This document shows positions 11,371 to 24,500 of a DNA stretch of 64,000 nt, piece by piece. This DNA is from Persicaria tinctoria (taxonomy: Eukaryota > Streptophyta > Magnoliopsida > Caryophyllales > Polygonaceae). How positions within the stretch are numbered: position 1 is the first letter of the stretch; every line of letters starts with the position of its first letter. The stretch lies in assembly GCA_037127255.1 (NCBI GenBank), contig JBANSL010000020.1:51931098-51995097 (forward strand), written 5' to 3'. The translations under genes and the position numbers were made by a program. Under the pieces are notes generated by a model that searched no databases, had not been told where the DNA came from, and was given only the letters and a program-made list of their open reading frames with translations.

Positions 11371-11399
11371 TTAAGAAAAGTAAATGGACGGTCTGATAG

Positions 11400-11969
11400 A
11401 GTGCTCTACCCACTCTTTTATAAGTAGTAAGGATAAAGATTGATAGATCTTTTGTCATCTATTCAATTGTTTCCATTACATTGATTTCTTCCTTTCTTGT
11501 GGATTCTGGCCACGTTAGATTTGCCAACCCCGTTCCAATTTTGGAGGTTGTTTTGGGCCGGCCTTCATGGCTCATCTTGGGCCAACTTTCAATTTAAAAT
11601 TCCGTGGATTTTCTTAACCAAAACCCACCAACCCAACTTTAATTTCTCTTTTTGCAGGTTTGATCGGGCGACTAAGCTAATGTTGGATTTTGAGAAACCC
11701 CTTGCACAAGTGACGGGATTTGCATTCTCGACAAGCTTAGCCATTTTTTTTAATTGTATCCTCGACTATTGTACTGAATTTATATACTCTAGTTTACGAT
11801 CTTGTAGTACGCTAAAATAATGTATTTGATATGCAACACATTTGCGCACTCTTTACTTGCTTGTGATTATCGTTAACCAATTGGTGCACATGTTTAATAT
11901 ATAACATATAACTTCATTAGCTCATATGATAACTTTTAATCAAACACGAAATTTTACCCCCAAACATGA
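11400..11969. other. Intergenic sequence left of the tandem array, no gene seen
   Basis: A 107-codon plus-strand frame at 11497-11820 has no recognisable motif. Nothing else is supported. Confidence 0.4.
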
Positions 11970-12522
11970 CTATTATCCACTACCCTCCAAACATCAAACA
12001 TCTCAAGTTCTCAACTAATTTTCAAGGATTACAAACGCAAGTTGCTAATTAGAGTACAAAACCCCAAAAAACCAAGAAAAAAGTGTAGATCATCACATTC
12101 TATCACGCCATCTTCATAGCAACTTTACCAAGAAAATGAAGGATTCCTATGAAGTCTTGCCCTGTTAATTCATTCACAACAGCTGATCAACTTATTATTC
12201 ACAAACACCTTAACCAACTCTCCTTCACTAGTAGCAACTAAGATAGAAAGAGGGCATTAACACAGATAAATCAGATCAAAATCCCTATTGATTTTCCCAA
12301 CTGCAAATAGATTCTGACCAAGCTAATCAACTTATCATTCAAAGATGATCACTCAAGCTCTTCTCAAAAATAAGTATAGCTGATCACAACAATTTATATC
12401 AGGAATTACAATCGAAATTACCTAAAGAACCCCAAAGCGATAATTTTGATGGTCTTCCTTTCATTTGGTCCTAACAGTAAGCAAGATAAATTTCCAAAAA
12501 ATTAAGAGTGGTAGAATAGATT

Positions 12523-12592
12523 AGCCTATGTGGGAGTCAAACCCACGTCCTTGTGCACAAACACATCGCTTTACCAATTGAGTTAATAGGCT
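12523..12592 (-). pseudogene. tRNA-like sequence, unit 1 copy (decayed)
   Basis: A 70-nt minus-strand cloverleaf-like sequence with a perfect seven-base acceptor pair (AGCCTAT/ATAGGCT) and T stem GTGGG/CCCAC. The D stem is damaged (ACTC/AAGC) and the T loop reads TTTGACT. The anticodon loop is 6 nt (TTTGTG). The changes look like C-to-T decay of the unit 2 copy. Confidence 0.6.
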
Positions 12593-12935
12593 ACTTGTCA
12601 ACATACAAAATTGTGAAACAAGTTCAATCGTAAAGTAGATCTCAAACTAAGCCCACCTTCCCCGGAATGAATTTCTATAATAAGCACAAGGATGCATACA
12701 TCACTTCATAGTTAATTTAGTAAGACTGTAGAAGGATGCTATCGACTATTTGCTTAAGAGTTTTTAAGTTCCACTTGTTCAATTTTAGAGTGATCAACTA
12801 TAAGTATTCAGAAATTAACAAGCTATCTAAATGCAAAAAACTTCTGCACATGTTAGGAGTAAATCCACCGGTTCAGAATTTTTGCATGCTGAATCTCAGA
12901 TATCAAAACTTCCCGAGGACAAAGTGAAAACATAA

Positions 12936-13085
12936 AGTGTTTCTAATGGATATTTCAGTGATACAAAAATCACAAATTCTAAAAGTAAGACATTTTCTGG
13001 TGGCAAAACTAAAATGACAGTTGAGGATAGTGTTTACGAGGTGTTGGAGAAAGTCAAAGGTTCGACATTGGGGGGAACGAAGTAA
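12936..13085 (+). pseudogene. Unidentified 50-codon gene remnant, unit 1
   Basis: A plus-strand frame encodes a hydrophilic peptide containing KTKMTVEDSVYEVLEKVKG and ends at TAA. A stop lies just upstream and there is no start, so it is a 3' fragment. The same frame is kept in unit 2 (44512-44661) and is broken by a stop in unit 3 (59196-59345). Substitutions between units keep it open in two of three copies, which suggests former coding sequence. I do not recognise the family. Confidence 0.4.
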
Positions 13086-13311
13086 GATCTCTCTCATGTG
13101 CTTTATTAATTGGAGTGGAATTTGTAAGAGCACTTGAATTTAAATCCCTAATTGATGTTCACAGTATTAAACTACATACACAACATTAACCCTTTAGTTC
13201 AATTGTAACCTTTAAAGATAACCTAAATCAATTTAGAGTTCAAAGTTTTAACAGATTCAGAAACTTCTCTCAATATCAATTAAGACATAAACAAGTTAAA
13301 TGACAAAGTCA

Positions 13312-13562
13312 GAACCAGGTTCAATGAGAACTTTTTTTTGGCAAGGAACGATTGGAAGAAATAAAAAAGAAGAAACAAACAGAGAACCAGGTTCAATGAG
13401 AACTTAAAAACAAACATAGAAGAAACAATTGGAAGAAAAAAACAGCGAACCGGGTTCAATGAGAACTTAAAAACAAACATAGAAGCTAGAAACAATTGGA
13501 AGAAACAAATAGAGAACTAGGTTCAATGAGAACTTAAAAACGAATGGAGAACAATTGGAAGA
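13312..13562. repeat. Minisatellite of about 62 bp, four units (unit 1)
   Basis: Unit begins GGTTCAATGAGAACTT and ends AATTGGAAGAAA; starts at about 13318, 13389, 13455 and 13522. It lies 0.9-1.2 kb upstream of the PAP start codon. Confidence 0.8.
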
Positions 13563-13694
13563 AAAGGGAGCAGACACACATTTGGAATCCAATCTTAGAA
13601 ACCTGAATCATACTAGCCAAATTAATGAATTACCAACTACATTTACCACTATCTAAAGTATCCAACCTATTGAGGTAAGGTTTACAATTGATAA

Positions 13695-14060
13695 TCAACT
13701 ATCAATTGTGGCAAAATTAGAACAAGAATCAGCAAAATATCTCGAATTGGATGAATCGATAAGAATCAAACTAATGGCAATCTCAGGTTCAAAATGAGGA
13801 AATAGGAAAGGGAAAGAGAGAAAGAACCTCTCCTCGCAGCCTTCCTCTCCGGCGGCGTCCCTCGGCGTCGACATTAACCCAACAAAGAGAAGGAGAAACC
13901 TCAGATATGGCCACCCATCACGGGCATCCCTCTCCAGCGGGACCTCCGGCATCAGAGAAACCTCTTCGTCACATCCGGCCTCCGATGGGCTTCTCTCTCC
14001 AGCAGTAGCCTAGGCATCGAATCGTTCTCTTCCTCCATTGGTATCGTTTTTTTACTTCTT
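13695..14060 (-). other. GC-rich conserved segment divergent from PAP
   Basis: A GC-rich block in otherwise AT-rich DNA, present in all three units (also about 45310-45640 and 59765-60060). On the minus strand it has an ATG-led short frame (ATGGAGGAAGAGAACG) that stops early and differs in length and phase between units. It looks more like a promoter/leader or 5' fragment of a lost divergent gene than a protein gene. Confidence 0.35.
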
Positions 14061-14283
14061 TCTCCCTCACGACAAATCGACAAAGTGTTGGGTTAAGTGG
14101 TTAATTAATTTCTGACCGGTGATTTAATTGGGCGGCTTAGATTAATTCATTAGGGAATTATTAGGAGGTAAATTATAAGGAGAGGATCTGAGCTCGAAAA
14201 AATCAAGTGGATAGCAATAAATTAGGAAAAAATTATTATGCACATATTTCCACTTTTCTATTAATGGAGTTACTCTCTACTAT

Positions 14284-14291
14284 TATATAAA
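14284..14291 (+). promoter_or_regulatory. TATA box of PAP copy 1
   Basis: TATATAAA, 187 bases upstream of the ATG. It is conserved at the same distance in the other two copies and followed by an A-rich leader. Confidence 0.7.
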
Positions 14292-14470
14292 GACCTCAAA
14301 ACAACATAAAAATTCAAAATCAATAAAAGAAGAGAGTTGAGAATAAACAAAAAGGAAGAAGTTCATGCATAATAAAAGCTTCTTCCATTTAAATTTATTT
14401 TGATTTTTTTGAGTTTTTTTATTTTAAAAAATCAAAAAAGGAAAATAAGTTTACAACTTTGCGAAAAGTA

Positions 14471-16343
14471 ATGGAGAATCGAAATATGATTTTGGTAGCT
14501 TTGATTTTTGCAACATTATGTATAGTGAGTTCAAATGCTGAGTTTAAGCAACTCAAGCATAAACCAAAACACGATGACGGAAGCCTTAATTTCTTGGTCG
14601 TTGGAGATTGGGGAAGAAAGGGTTCCTACAACCAAACTCTTGTTGCTCACCAGGTCTTATTTTATACTCCATATTTTGTAATCAAAATGATTTTTTTTAT
14701 CTATATTCAGTTGGGAATAACATTTGTGTTTACATAATTTATTATCTTATTGATGCAGATGGGAACTGTTGCGGAGAAACTAGACATAGATTTGGTTGTC
14801 TCAGCAGGAGACAATTTTTATGATGTGGGGTTACACGGTGTCGATGATCCACAATTCGAAGATTCATTTTCAAATATCTATACTGCCTCAAGTTTGCAGA
14901 CACAATGGTATAGCGGTATGTATTGTCGTTGTCGACCTATGACATTTTAACTTCTCATGGTATAAAAGTTATTGAATACACAAAAATCATCTAGAATAAT
15001 ATGAGCATCTTATAGAAAATTGGCATAACTAACATATTGTTTTATCATTTGTATGATTATTTTACAGTACTAGGTAACCATGATTACAGGGGAGACACTC
15101 GAGCCCAATTGAGCAACGAACTTAGACAAAAAGATAAAAGATGGCTTTGCATGAGATCATTTATGCTAGATGCAGGTGAATCAAAATTTATAATTGATAA
15201 TTCATGACAATCATTAATAGCTTGAATTTCATTTGTTGGTGATTAAAATTGGAAAATAAAGTGTGTTATGAATGACTTTAATTTTTGTTTATCAAACGAC
15301 TTGACAGGATCCGTGGATTTCTTCTTCATTGACACGACTCCTTTTGTGGACGACTACTTCTTAAACCCAAGAGAATATACTTATGATTGGAGGGATATCT
15401 ATCCTCGAAGGAAGTATCTTTCAACTATGTTGGGGGTAATAATATATTTTCTCCGTATTTCCTTATATAAACATATGTAGACTATGAGTGGAATATAATG
15501 TCACGCAAATTTGAGCACAAACTTCATTTTAACTGCAATGTTTACAACTCTTGTGTTTGTTCATAACATCAACAATAGATGACTTGAATAAGTTTTAACT
15601 TCAATATTTGAAGAATAATTAAACATTAATAGTGAGCTGATTATCTAATAATTTGAGTGAATGATAATTTACAGGATCTGTCTTTAGCATTGAAGAATTC
15701 TGATGCAAAATGGAAAGTAGTTGTTGGTCACCACACAATTAAGAGTGGATGCATCCATGGTGTCACCGGGGAGCTAGCAATACACGTCGTACCAATCTTG
15801 AGGGTAAATAATGAAATTGAAATACATCTTCCATACTTTATTACATTTAGTCAAACTTCATACATCAATCATATCTATAAACCTCTGACTTTTGTTTCAA
15901 TGTTTTAATAGGAGCATAAAGTCGATTTTTACATAAATGGACATGATCATTGCTTAGAGAGAATCACAAGCATGGCGAGGTACATAATTATACATGTTTA
16001 CTAAATAACTTTTAATTCATATTAAGTTGTTTAAATATTAGTGGGGTTGCTCTGAATGGCTCAAGTTTTTTAGTCACATCAACGTTTTGGATTAAAGTCT
16101 ATTGCTTTGAATAAATATTTTTCATATAGTGATGTGGAGTTCATAACAAGCGGCGGAGGATCAAAGGCATGGAGAGGTGATTGGAAAGGATGGAGTCCAG
16201 AAGAATTGAAGTACATCTATGGAGGGCAAGGTTTCTTGTCTGTTCAAGCGAATGCAACTGTCGCCAGCTTCAAGTTTTATGATGTTTTTGGAAATACATT
16301 GTACAACTGGGATAAGACCAAAGAGCTCCATTCAGACATCTAA
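14471..16343 (+). CDS. Purple acid phosphatase, low-molecular-weight plant type, copy 1
   Basis: Seven exons: 14471-14653, 14759-14915, 15068-15175, 15308-15435, 15675-15803, 15912-15979, 16130-16343. All introns are GT-AG, phases join, and the protein is 328 residues. The enzyme hydrolyses phosphate monoesters at acid pH with a dinuclear Fe-metal centre. All five metal-binding blocks are present: GDWG (45-48), GDNFYD (78-83, with the Tyr that gives the purple colour), GNHD (116-119), VGHH (209-212) and GHDH (245-248). An N-terminal hydrophobic stretch ending near SSNA is a signal peptide, and NQT and NAT are possible glycosylation sites, so it should be secreted or vacuolar. The length and single-domain layout match the PAP3/PAP8/PAP17 group, often involved in phosphate scavenging. 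The ATG at 14471 is chosen because the longer frame only adds a TTG-led extension. A poly(A) signal AATAAA lies at 16547. Confidence 0.92.
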
Positions 16344-17965
16344 AAGCAAATTGATCAGTACAATATATGAAACTAAACCACAAAGGTGGTTATGAAAAAG
16401 ATAAAAAATATAATATAAAATAAAGTACAAATTGTTATTAGTAAGCTACAACTTTTCGGATGTTGTGTCCAACAAATAGTGATAGTCAGGTAGGTTAGTG
16501 CAAGTGTTTTTTTAATAGTAAGTTCTTATGTATTATGCCTCTCTTTAATAAAAGTGTATCGCAATTTAAAGGGTTTACTATTCTATAGCAAGCTTTTATG
16601 TATTTTCTAAAAAGAAGAAGAAGGTAGTTTTAGTATTGTTCTCACATATATTCACTACATCGTAATTGATCGACAAATTCTTGATTTAAATATAAAATCT
16701 ATTTTTAATAAATAGAGTAATAATCCAATAAAAAAAAATCAATACCACCAATCAAAATCATGCCATAAAACTTTGGCCGTTTGACCAATTGATCGAGGAT
16801 ATGCTACGACGACAGGAATCAAGTTCAAATTTAATCGTGCAATTTGACCCTAACTAATAAGAATCATATTATGCACTTAGATTGTAAAATCGTTATTGAT
16901 AAAAAAAAAAAGAATTGAAAAATCGTAAAAATGGGTATATGTCGGTGAGGAGTGTAGACAGCAACCAATTACACAATTTGAATTCCCGCAATCCTATATT
17001 TAGTGTGCATAAAATGTCCATATTTAGTTTTTTTTATGCAAGATAATAATTCGGTTATCTAGACAAGCCTAGAGAAACCAAGAGATCGGACAAGCCGGTA
17101 GATGGATTAAGCATATTTAGTATGATCCCGACTAGCAGGTTGCTTTTATTTTTATTTTTATTTATTTAGTGATCATCTTATATCTCTCATAACCATCATC
17201 CATATAATCGAACCCTACTTATAATGGGACACACCAGAATTATTGTTGTTTACTCGTTCTTTTGTTTGTTAAAATTACGCAAAATATCGTGCCTACTTTC
17301 CCAGATTGCTAGTTGCAATGACGTATATACTCAATTGTTTTTTTTTTTAACAATTTCCTGGAAAAAATGTTATTATTTGGAGAAATATTTAATTGCGTGT
17401 TTTTTTTTGGAAAAAAAAAATCCTAAAACGAGGGTGTCTTTGTAATTTCTTTGACATAATGAAAGATGAATGATTTGTCTAAATTAAGTATAGAATGTAG
17501 AATAATAAGTTACGTTATTATATAAATAAGGAGTTTTATTATGTTAATTTGTCTTTAACTAAGGAAAAGTTTATGGTGTTTTCTAAAACAATACTAAAAT
17601 AGAGGTGTTACTTAAGGGTAAAATTACATATTACTCATGTAACTTTTATTGAATGAGGGTCAAACGCAATATCGCGTAATAAACTCTTTAGATTAGAAGA
17701 GATTGGTGCAATTTAAAGGGGTGTCTTTAATAATTCTTTAAATTTTAGAGGATTTTAAAGATCATTTATATAAATTAGTGATAATATTCACAGAAAGAAA
17801 GAAACGTGTGAACTTGGGGGAAAAAAGGGCAAGTTCGGTTCGAATAAAAGCCTAATTCATTGAAAATTACTCCATGTCTAATTCGATGTTGCTCACATCG
17901 AATTAATCGTGGATTTGCGATGTATCGAACAACAATCCTCACCGGCCAACATAAACCAAGGGGGA
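16344..17965. other. PAP copy 1 3' flank
   Basis: 3' UTR with AATAAA at 16547-16552, followed by AT-rich DNA that is kept downstream of all three PAP genes. No further gene is supported; a 73-codon frame at 17224-17445 is low complexity. Confidence 0.6.
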
Positions 17966-18150
17966 TAGTGTTGGGTGCGGGACGGGACGGGACGAAGGTC
18001 GTCCCACGTAATTTTTGCGGGACAGGACCGGGACCGGGACGGGACGGGCCTTATCTCGTTGTTGCTGGTGCGAGCCAGGCTAAGCCCGCTTAACGGGTTA
18101 GAAGTCGTGTCTAAGCCCATCCGCGAATGCCGGTATGGGTAGTCTGCGGG

Positions 18151-21100
18151 TGTAACGGCTCGAGATTATGATTTCCGGATTACGTTTCGAGGGATGAAAC
18201 CCCTCGTTAGGATCTTGTGCCCCGAGTACAGGTTGAAGGTTTGAAATTCTATTCTGAATATTTTCAAGTGGGATTTCATACCCAAAATTCGAAAGGATCG
18301 TTGGAATCCCCGAGGAAATCCCCTGTACCCGTCGTAAGTCTAAGCGTGGAAAACCAACAGTCATGCAAATAGAGGAATCAAGGTGTAATACAAGAGAGTG
18401 CCACAGCAGAGCCGAGTCAAAACCAAATCGATAAGTGTATTTATCGAAATCTAATAGGCGATATTAGTGAGGTTAGACCATTTCTTTGCAATCGCCCAAG
18501 AGAGTTCCCACGTCACGGAAGCAAGGAACAATCATGCTGCAAAACAAACCTAAAAAATATGTATGCGGGGCGGTGTCAGATCGAAGCCCTAAGCAATATA
18601 ATCCCAAACAAGCAGACACCTACACACGCTAGTCCTAATAAAGATGCTTCTAGATGCAATGCGGAATATTAATAGGCTAACATGCTCCTAAGATCAAGTG
18701 CATAAATATAATAAGGCCTTAGCACTGAATACCAAGTGGTATATCTCTCTCCTACCTCCACCCCCCTTTCGATAGGGCGGAGACTGGCCAGCTCGTGAAT
18801 GCATTCCATAATAATCGGGCGGCACGCATGCCCAACCCGCCCCACAAGAAAATAAAGCCCGCATGCAGCTTTCGCAATCATGCTCATAATATAAGTAAAG
18901 GAAATTCCATATGACTCGATTGACCCAGGACGGGACCCGATGGGACTGGGCCGTTCTATGACCCTAGTAAAGACTCTAGTTACTTCACAGATAACGACTG
19001 TTCTGTTTACAAAAGCAATGAGTAAGCGAATGCTCAATCATGAGTGCAATCCTAGCAGGATACTACATGTCATGCTTTATTATGAATGCAAGCACCTATT
19101 ATGCACATGGCTACAAGCAGGGAGATCTCTTTTCGAATCTGAGTGAGCTCATATAGGAACTCACCTGTCTATGCAGAACAGCATAATAGAAGATCCGACA
19201 TATATCATTCATAATTACGAAGTATCACCTGGATACACATCGAAACATATATGTATAAGTCTATGTCTAATCATCCAAGCACTCAAGCATATCATTCAAC
19301 GGGAATAGCAACCATATCGCAATCATCATTCCGTCAAGTTCAACCATTCATCATATTGCCACATTCTACGAGACCATATCATTCTCATTATTCCGTTCAG
19401 CCACATTCATGTATTCGCCACAATATATCTGCAATAATAATCCGCATGTCACATATATCAAGAGATCATTACATTCATCGTATTCATAATCATATATCAA
19501 CATATCACATAACTCGAGTTCATCATATCATCATATTTCATAAGTTATAAGACAAACGATACAAAATTCTAACATCTCATCATGCTATTGGTCAACCAAT
19601 CATGCCATTAGTCCACGTAAAATATGCTATTAGTAAATCAATTATATCAACATGCTAGTTAGTCATCGATCACACAATTTCCAAGTTAGTCTCGAAACCG
19701 CTTCGAGAACCGAGTTAACTAGTTAGAAATTTCGACCTTGGAAAATGTTCGTCAAATTCCTTTTTCTAAAATCCAAGTCTCATAATATCATATTTTTAAA
19801 TCACCGTATCTTTAATCTCAAAATCACATTTTATATCTGAATCTCAAAATAATATCTTATATTTTAATCTCTCATAATATTATATAATATTTTAAATACC
19901 ATTTTCTTTTAAACACTTGCATAAAATATTTCTAAATCCCATAATCAGCCATTTTTATTTAATAAAAATCAGTCCTCTTGAAATTACCAAAACCACCCTT
20001 ATATTTATAAGATTCCAAACCAACCCCTTTCATTTTGTAAAACTTCAAAACCGACCCTCCCCTTTTGTTATAACCCAAAATCGAACCCCTTATTTAATAA
20101 AACCAAATAAGCCATTTCTCATTATACAAATCTGGACTGCATTTTAACAAACAGGCCCAACACATCTCTTTTTAAAATAAAATGAGCCCAACCCACAATT
20201 TCCCTTTTTCCAAACCTTGAAGTCCGTAGTTAGAATAAACAAAGGAGAGTGGGCCCCAAGTGTGCTGTTGTGCACGCTGACATGGAAGGGGGCCCACGGG
20301 TGAGGATTCATCTCCTTCCCCACCGGTTACGCTCGGAAGAAAAGAAAGAAAGAGAGGTCGAGGGCTCGACGGAGCTTCCTTGCTCTCGACCTCTGACCAC
20401 AACACCGATACCAAGAAACAAGGAATCGACAAGAAATGAGAGAGAAGAAGAGGGCTCACCGAGGGGCGGCTTCGCCGGAGAAGGTTCTCAGAGAGCTTTG
20501 TTCGGGTTCACCGGGGCGCCTTCAAGCTCGTCGGAGAGCGTGGGAAGGCTCCGGGGGTCTGGATCGGAGGTAATTAGCCATAAAGTTGAAGCTTTTGTAC
20601 GGATTTGATCGGAAAAGGGAGGAGAGAACCCTTACTGGTGTTTTTGAAGGAAAACATGCGAGGAATGGAGGAAGAGGGCGGAGCGGCGCCGACGGTCGAT
20701 GCTGCTGCTGCGGCTGCTCTTCGAGGTGGGAGGAGGGACGGAGCTGAAGGTCGGCTCGGTGGCTTGGCGTTATGAAGACAGGGAAGGGAGGCGTTGTCGT
20801 GGCTTCAACTGAGAAGGGTGGGGCGATGGTGGTGGTGTGTATGGTGGCTGCGAGCTTCAGAGGAGCTAGGAGGAGTGGTGGTAGTGACGATGCCAACTTG
20901 GCGGTTGAGGGTTGTAGGTGTGGTGGTGGAAGAGTGGTGCGAATGAAAAGGATGGGTGAGGAGATGATTTCCTTGCTCTCGGTCAAAGCCAAAGGGGATT
21001 GGGGTATTTTCTTTCCCTTTTGAAATGGAAATGTGAAATATAGGGGAATGGGACTTCTTCTGATTTTGTTAAAGAGAAGGTGAGCTTTACTATTTCCCCC

Positions 21101-21592
21101 TTTTTGGTTACTGCTATCCGAACAGGGAAGAACAAGGAGAGAGGAGAGTGGTGCTATAGGTTTGTGATAGGCTGTAAAAGTGAGACAACAATCTGATTTT
21201 TTTTTTAAGATTGAAATTTGTTGTTTGTTTCCTATAGAAGGGAGAATTGAGAAATGAGAGTGGGAGGTTCAGATAGAATTTTACCCCAATAAGAGGGGAT
21301 GACTTGTAATGGATAAGAATGGGAGAAGATGACGGAATTGTGGTCCATGGTCGGGAATCTGAATTTTCGACGATTGGTCTTTCAAATTCCGCTCTCTCGA
21401 TTGATTTTTTTTTTGAATTTCCGAGGGAAGACGTTGCCACATTAGTTTTCAAAATTTTATTTAGGTCGGAAATCCGCTTCGTGAGTCTTAAAATCCGAGT
21501 TGGAGAGTTTTTCCGCTAAATCCCTCTTTACAATTCATTTTGATTTTCTTTTTCAACGAAATTTATGATTTAAAAAAATCCGAGCATGTACA
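18151..21592 (-). repeat. LTR-D 3' LTR (3.44 kb)
   Basis: Matches 28110-31994 over most of its length and the solo LTR at 54211-58892 near its ends. It begins TGTACATGCTCGG and ends CCGTTACA on the minus strand. A GC-rich tract (about 20240-21030) creates long chance frames on both strands; the matching tract at 31060-31400 is shifted by indels, so no protein is supported. Confidence 0.75.
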
Positions 21593-24500
21593 TCATCCAC
21601 CTCTAAAAACAAGTCTCGTCCCCGAGACTAAAACCAAAACAAGGTAGGGGATGAAGTTGGAAGTATGTGAGTCAAAGGACCATTCCATTGATCCCGTAAG
21701 TGCCTCATAAGTGCCCCTATGAGATTCTCACAACATCGTCATCATGATCATAATATCCCTGATAGGTCGTAGCGAGAGTGTGATATGGGCCATTACCACA
21801 TCCTTACCCCGACTTCTCGGTTATATCATAACTCGAAAGAATTACAGTGTCTCCACTAGGTCTTAGCAAGCAGACTATAAGGGCCCACATAAAATGCATG
21901 TATCCACTTCGTGGAGCGTCATATGCAAGCTCGGTTGGAAAGTTTCAAGGGGAATCTTAGTTCAAAAAGGTTTGGTTTCAAAATCATTGAAATTCTCAAT
22001 CACGTTAAATTTCCCAAAATCCAGGTTAGTTCTTTTTAACATCATTCAAAATCCCTTAACCCGATGTTAGTCAAACAAGCTTCAATTTCAGGAGGTGGAA
22101 ACATCCACCTCTAAGGCTAATCCCAATTTTCTTCCTAGGTTCCAAGTCAGAACCAAAGTTCATCAATTGGGTTCTAGCATCCTAAAAATTCCAATTCACG
22201 ACACCATATAACATAACATTCGTATAACATATATAGCAACCGTATCACGCATTCATAAACAGATCATACTCATGTCAAGGGTAGTCACATACCATAACAG
22301 ATCTACAATAGCATCGTTCATAGTAGGATTCATCATATCATATTATAGAAGTTGCACCTCAAGTCGATAAGATAAGCATATCATACTTACGCTAACTACC
22401 AAGCATCATCACATTAGGGGCAAACAAGTACTTCCGCATACTAGCATTTCATCAAGTTCGGGGGATAACTATTGTTAGTACTAACACCTCACTATTGTCT
22501 ATGACAATACGTCAGGGAATCAACATCGTCTAAACATAAAATTCGCACCACATCCAGCCCCAAGTAAAGCATACACTAAATCACATCCTCAAGAGAATTT
22601 GCCTACAACTATCAACCATAACAAGACACGACCACTATTCATCATCTCTCGCATCAAGATCATCCTCACCTAGGTCTACCAACTCAGTCCAGTATTAGTT
22701 CTAGACACCATTGCATTCCGCTCATATACAGACTCTTTAGCCTCACAACCATCCGCAACCTAGGCTGATTACCCAACCAACTATTAAGCATCTCAACTCC
22801 TATGATATCAAGCCACATCTAAGGATCAATCGACCTTAATATCCCAAGCATAAGTCCCACCTTCCACTCGATCATCTAAAACCATATCCGGGAGTTCCCA
22901 ATCGTACAATTCCCTTATTCCGACAAGCTTAACAACTAGACCTACCACCAAGACTTCCTATAAAAACACATCTTCACCCTAGGGGTCCTCTACTAGTCTC
23001 ATCTTCACCTTCTAAGAGAAATATCAAGTCCTTAGCTCAACCGCTCTCACGATCGGTCTAGACGCTTCTTAACGATCTCGCTGACTCTTCCTAGGCCCTC
23101 AAAACTCCGCCTGACCATCATCTCCCAAAGAGACCTCTCGAATCACTTGCTAACCTGATCATACTCTCCACACCACTAACCACTATCATTAACCATCCAC
23201 CTCTAAAACCCAACTCATACTGATCATCTCACACCTAACAATTCCGACCAACTCCAACACGGAAGCCCATCTAGTCCTACTCTCATCCACGAACCACCAA
23301 GCCCCTCACCACCAACGCTTATCCTCAAAGACCAACGACTGATTCTACCTACTCATCCCAGTTCAAAACTCACGAACCTGAACCACTCATGACTTCTCCA
23401 GTTGACCTACTCTAGATCCTCTTCCTGGCATTTTCCGAACTACCTCAAGCTACCATTCCTTGATCACGACGTCTTAGGCCTAAAGGCTCTATACATCGGC
23501 CATTCTTCCTAATGAAACCTTATGCCACCCTAGCTCGAATTTCCCACAATATCACAACCTGGCCAACTTTCTCACAATTATCCAACCTATTGAATTCCAA
23601 ACATCCTCTACCTAGACTAGCTCCCTCGACTCCGTACGTTTCCCAAATTGCCTCAAATCATGTTTCCTCGAACCTTGAAATCTCTACCACTTAAACCCTC
23701 TTAGGTACCGTTCATTACTCCCCACATAATTCATATGGCACTCTCATTCGAACTTCCCCAAGTACCGCAATGTCGCCACACCTTCTAAAATCTTTCATCC
23801 TCTAGCACTCTCAATGCCTTCCACCTTGCCTAGTTCCCAATTCCAAGCTCAATTTCTCCCTATATCAACCTCAAGACCACGTTATTATTAGAAATCTCAA
23901 CGACATTCTTGCCTAGCTAGCAAACCTTCCTCAAAGGCTCATCTCACATCCTCAAATACCTCAATATCCACAAGAACCTCCACTTATAAATCCCGATTCA
24001 TTCCCTACGCTAAACCCTCCAACAAAGCATCTAGAAATCCTTCACTCACAAATTCTCCAAACACTACCAATTCTATTTGAATAATCCTCAAATACTCATC
24101 ACACACACATCCCTGATATGAAAACCTAATATCCAAGATCGATAATTTCCCAAGCAATCTCATACTACTCTTTCTTAGCGACTCTACAACCTCATCATTT
24201 ACCAAGACCACTCCCAATCACTACACATACAACCTAGTCCCAAATTCTATGATTCCTTAGACAATCCTTAACCGACCATTCTCAACGCTGCCCACGATTC
24301 TTTCCTAGCCTATCTAGACATTCTCTCCTAGCACACTAATCCGTTTATCAACACATCCCCTCAAGAATCCCGCTGATCTGCTCTTAACTCACCTATCCAC
24401 ATCTAGGACTACACTACCCGCAACTGCTATTTCCCCACACTAACTCTAATGAAGACTTCTCCCTCGGAATCTTACCACACTAATCCCACTCACTCGGCTC

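Noticed and set aside
13695..13952. A minus-strand gene divergent from PAP
   Set aside because: Frame and length differ among the three units (shifted start in unit 2, deletion in unit 3) and no motif is recognisable; listed only as a conserved GC-rich segment.
14459..14470. Longer PAP N-terminus starting upstream of the ATG
   Set aside because: The upstream in-frame codon is TTG, not ATG; the ATG at 14471 gives a normal signal peptide. The same applies to copies 2 and 3.
14200..14470. Phosphate-starvation P1BS motif (GNATATNC) in the proximal PAP promoter
   Set aside because: The closest sequence (CACATATTTC) does not fit the consensus; no supported site was found by eye.
20249..20992. Plus- and minus-strand frames of 95-156 codons in a GC-rich block
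   Set aside because: They lie in an LTR; the paralogous block at 31066-31397 changes length and phase, so there is no protein constraint.
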